Assembly: GCA_019429465.1 (NCBI GenBank)
Contig: JAHYIV010000011.1
Span: forward strand, 1-64,000
From: Desulfoarculaceae bacterium
GTDB lineage: Bacteria > Desulfobacterota > Desulfobulbia > Desulfobulbales > Desulfocapsaceae
Length of the DNA: 64,000 nucleotides
Reading direction: 5' to 3'
Shown here: positions 61,734 to 64,000 of the stretch, in pieces
Layout of the letters: every line of letters starts with the position of its first letter
How positions within the stretch are numbered: the stretch's first letter is position 1
Position numbers and translations under genes: made by a program
The notes under the pieces: generated by a model
The model's database searches: none
What the model was told of the DNA's origin: nothing
What the model saw: only the letters and a program-made list of their open reading frames with translations

Positions 61734-62417
61734 ATGGCATATAATATTCAGACTGAAAGAGAGACCCTGAAAGGCCACATTGTCTATCTCGGCACGGTGG
61801 TTGAGGAAAACCTGCAATGTGCTATCAAGTCCCTGGTTGAGAAAAATCCCGATCTGGCTTATCAGGTTGTGCAGACAGACAGGTGCGAGATCGATGCCAT
61901 TGAGATCGATATTGAGCAGGAGTGCCTGCGCGTCATGGCCCTGCATCAGCCGGTAGCCTGCGATCTCCGTTTTCTGGTCACGGTCCTGAAGGTCAACATG
62001 GATCTTGAGCGGATTGGTGATCTGGCGGCCAAGATTGCCGACAAGGTCCTGCTGTTGTATAAGGCCGATCCGGCCTATTTTCTATCGGACGCTATGCAGC
62101 TGCCAGAAATGTTTGCCGGAATGTTTGATAAAACAGTATGGATGTTCAGGCAGGCCATGGAGGCCTTTATAAGTGAGGATACGGACCTGGCCTATAAGGT
62201 CTGTCTTGCCGATGATGAGGTGGATCTGGCCAAGCGGGCTATTTATGAAGATCTGGAGGAGAGTATCATGAATGATCCAGCCCGGCAGGTCTATCTGGCT
62301 AAACTGCTCAGTGTGGCCAGAAGCATGGAACGTATTGCCGACCACTGTACCAATATCTGCGAAGACATTATTTATATGGCGCAAGGCCGGATTATCCGCC
62401 ATAATCTTTCCCAGTGA
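61734..62417 (+). CDS. phoU: Phosphate signalling regulator PhoU
   Basis: 227 residues, all-helical, two PhoU repeats (about 15-105 and 120-210), each with a metal-binding ExxxD-like motif (CEIDAIEIDIEQECLRVMAL; LADDEVDLAKRAIYEDLEES begins the second). Represses PhoR kinase activity when phosphate is sufficient. ATG 61734 follows AAAGGAG, and a TTG nine codons earlier reads through it. Confidence 0.95.
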   Translation: MAYNIQTERETLKGHIVYLGTVVEENLQCAIKSLVEKNPDLAYQVVQTDRCEIDAIEIDIEQECLRVMALHQPVACDLRFLVTVLKVNMDLERIGDLAAKIADKVLLLYKADPAYFLSDAMQLPEMFAGMFDKTVWMFRQAMEAFISEDTDLAYKVCLADDEVDLAKRAIYEDLEESIMNDPARQVYLAKLLSVARSMERIADHCTNICEDIIYMAQGRIIRHNLSQ

Positions 62418-62469
62418 TATCCAGCATTGATGAGCCCGTTGATGACTATCAGCAAACCAGGAGTATAAT

Positions 62470-63171
62470 GTGGCCAGAGAAACCATCCTCATAGTGGAAG
62501 ATGACGAAGATATCCAGCAGCTTGTTGGCTATAACCTGGCCAAGGCCGGATTTCATGTCCTCTATGCCGAGAATGGCGAGCAGGGCCTGGCTGCCGTAAA
62601 ACGTGAGCAGCCGGATCTGATGGTACTCGATATCATGCTGCCCATCCTGGGTGGCTTTGAGGTGTGCAGGATTCTGCGCAAGGAGCCGCGGACGAGAACG
62701 CTGCCCATTATCATGCTGACGGCCAAGGGTGAGGACAATGATGTGACCGCCGGTCTCGATCTGGGCGCCGATGACTATATCACCAAGCCATTCAGCCCCA
62801 GGATCCTTGTGGCGCGGATAAAGGCGGCACTGCGGAGGCGGGAGGAACTGTCCGCTGAAGAGGGAAGGGAAGCAAAGGACGGAATGCTCAGGATCCATGA
62901 TATCGTCATAGATCCCAAACGGTATGAAGTGATGGTGGCGGGCAGCCCTGTCTCGCTGACGGTCACCGAGTTCGGTATCCTCGATCTGCTGGCGCGGCGT
63001 CCCGGCTGGGTCTTCAGCCGTCAGCAGATTATTGACGGGGTGCGGGGCTATGACTATGTCATTACTCCGAGGGCGGTGGATGTCCAGGTCTTCGGGCTCA
63101 GGAAGAAGCTGGGGACATCTGGAGAATGTATCGAGACGGTGCGTGGTATCGGCTATCGGATGAAGGGATAG
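62470..63171 (+). CDS. phoB: Phosphate response regulator PhoB
   Basis: 233 residues. Receiver domain 1-120 with acidic pair EDDED (9-13), phospho-acceptor in VLDIMLPILGGFE (Asp near 53), Thr in IIMLTAKG and Lys in ITKPFSP. A winged-helix OmpR-type domain (about 135-233) closes with GIGYRMKG. The start is GTG 62470 after AGGAG. The overlapping ATG is in another frame. Last gene of the pst-pho run. Confidence 0.93.
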   Translation: MARETILIVEDDEDIQQLVGYNLAKAGFHVLYAENGEQGLAAVKREQPDLMVLDIMLPILGGFEVCRILRKEPRTRTLPIIMLTAKGEDNDVTAGLDLGADDYITKPFSPRILVARIKAALRRREELSAEEGREAKDGMLRIHDIVIDPKRYEVMVAGSPVSLTVTEFGILDLLARRPGWVFSRQQIIDGVRGYDYVITPRAVDVQVFGLRKKLGTSGECIETVRGIGYRMKG

Positions 63172-63253
63172 GCGAATTTAAATTCCCTGAAAGTTGTCTT
63201 TAGTGGAATGGGAAACGAAATCTCTGGCCGCCCGGGGCTGCATCCATCCTGTG

Positions 63254-64000
63254 CTATCTTCTTCCAGTAAGAGAGCCAAGGAGACCCCGGACAAGGGAGC
63301 GACCGATCTGGGAGCCGACGGTGCGGACCACGGATTTGAGCAGGGCCTCTCCCGCCGATTGTCGTTGTCCGCTGGTCCCCTGTTTCTGAGGTTCCGGCGC
63401 CGGGGGCGGCTGGAGAGCTACTGCGCGTTCTGTTAATACTTCATGGGCGGACTGCCGGTCAATGGGGGTGTCATAGAGACCCGTAAGTGGCGAGCTTGCG
63501 AAAAGACGTTCCCGCTCCCTGGTTTCAAGCACTCCGATGTGAGAACGGGGCGGGCTGAGCAGGCACCAGTCGACCATGGTTGGTCGGCCATGGCCGTCGA
63601 GGGTGGAGATGAGCGCCTCGCCAATGCCGAGTTCGGTGATCATGGTGGCGGTGTCGATCTGAGGATTCTGGCGGAAGGTCTGGGCCGCAACCCTGACTGC
63701 CCTCTGATCCTGCGGGGTAAAGGCCCGCAGTCCATGTTGAATCCGGCACCCAAGCTGGCCCAGGATCTCGTCGGGGATATCGTTGGGATATTGGCTGACA
63801 AAGAAAATTCCCACTCCCTTGGAGCGGATCAGGCGGACAACCTGGGTGATTCGCTGCCGGAGGGCGGCAGGTCCGTTATTGAACAGGAGGTGGGCCTCGT
63901 CAAAGAAAAAGACCAGCCTGGGCAGGGGGGCATCTCCCCGTTCCGGCAGTTCTTCCATCAGCTCCGAGAGGAGCCAGAGCAGAAAAGAGGTGTAGATTTT
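63254..64000 (-). CDS. HerA-like / DUF853 ATPase, C-terminal part (5' end outside)
   Basis: The frame is open to base 64000 (KIYTSFLLWLLSELMEELPE), so the N-terminus with Walker A lies outside. About 249 residues are visible. Walker B is PRLVFFFDEAHLLFNN, with the conserved IRSKGVGIFFVSQYPND after it and a PPRS-type region. The C-terminus is Pro/Gln rich with a helix. Members of this HerA-FtsK group (YjgR-like) are cytoplasmic ATPases of unclear role. Convergent with phoB. Confidence 0.85.
   Translation of the reverse strand, partial: KIYTSFLLWLLSELMEELPERGDAPLPRLVFFFDEAHLLFNNGPAALRQRITQVVRLIRSKGVGIFFVSQYPNDIPDEILGQLGCRIQHGLRAFTPQDQRAVRVAAQTFRQNPQIDTATMITELGIGEALISTLDGHGRPTMVDWCLLSPPRSHIGVLETRERERLFASSPLTGLYDTPIDRQSAHEVLTERAVALQPPPAPEPQKQGTSGQRQSAGEALLKSVVRTVGSQIGRSLVRGLLGSLTGRR

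Noticed and set aside
1-64000. tRNA or rRNA genes
   Set aside because: No tRNA-like cloverleaf or rRNA sequence was recognised on reading both strands, though this was not computed.

Overview
The window looks like a chromosome segment of an anaerobic, sulfate-reducer-like bacterium of the Desulfobacterota, most likely the Desulfobulbales. This is inferred from gene content, not from a phylogenetic marker. The supporting genes are a superoxide reductase (desulfoferrodoxin), rubredoxin, a rubredoxin:oxygen-oxidoreductase-type flavo-diiron protein, a periplasmic [NiFe] hydrogenase with cytochrome b and a full Hyp maturation set, remains of a multiheme cytochrome c, and a selenium-metabolism pair (LysR regulator and YedF).

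Layout. 1-3.0 kb: an IS110-family transposase running in from the left, a repeat-rich gap and a broken multiheme cytochrome. 3.3-7.5 kb: aldolase/dehydrogenase fusion, zinc-ribbon protein, PilT-like ATPase. 8-12.8 kb: ilvD, LysR, yedF, CBS protein. 12.9-19.2 kb (minus strand): FapA-like protein with apparent frameshifts, parvulin, tcdA, tatD and an ABC-2 exporter. 19.6-24 kb: an oxidative-stress cluster (Fur/PerR-type regulator fused to a second small domain, peroxiredoxin, desulfoferrodoxin, rubredoxin, Roo, a 4-Cys protein). 24-31 kb: MORN protein, DEAD-box helicase, ABC-F protein, nuclease-like protein, hemC. 31.5-42.7 kb (minus strand): hydrogenase structural genes, cytochrome b, hypF, hypC, dodecin, a hypC fragment, hypD, hypE, maturation protease, hypA, hypB. 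43-51 kb: pcnB, an NMO-like flavoprotein, hisS, aspS, phoR. 51-55.5 kb: znuA, an orphan kinase, decayed EAL and porin genes and two small Cys-rich proteins. 55.9-63.2 kb: pstS-pstC-pstA-pstB-phoU-phoB. The right edge holds a partial HerA-like ATPase.

Functional links. The hydrogenase operon supplies electrons from H2 to the membrane through cytochrome b, and the hyp genes build its Ni-Fe(CN)2CO site. The 19.6-24 kb cluster removes peroxide, superoxide and O2 with rubredoxin as electron carrier. The pst/pho genes import phosphate and sense its shortage. PhoR lies about 12 kb away from PhoB.

The most unusual feature is a set of interacting small palindromic repeats. One is an exactly 54-bp (18-codon) element found twice in tandem inside ilvD, once inside hypF, once antisense inside hypE, and also between genes, resembling in behaviour the Rickettsia palindromic elements. 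Others are a ~78-bp hairpin element (six copies), a double-hairpin element whose stem sequences differ while the base pairing persists, and several MITE-like elements. Some are nested inside one another, which shows that they have moved. Several touch or supply the stop codons of neighbouring genes.
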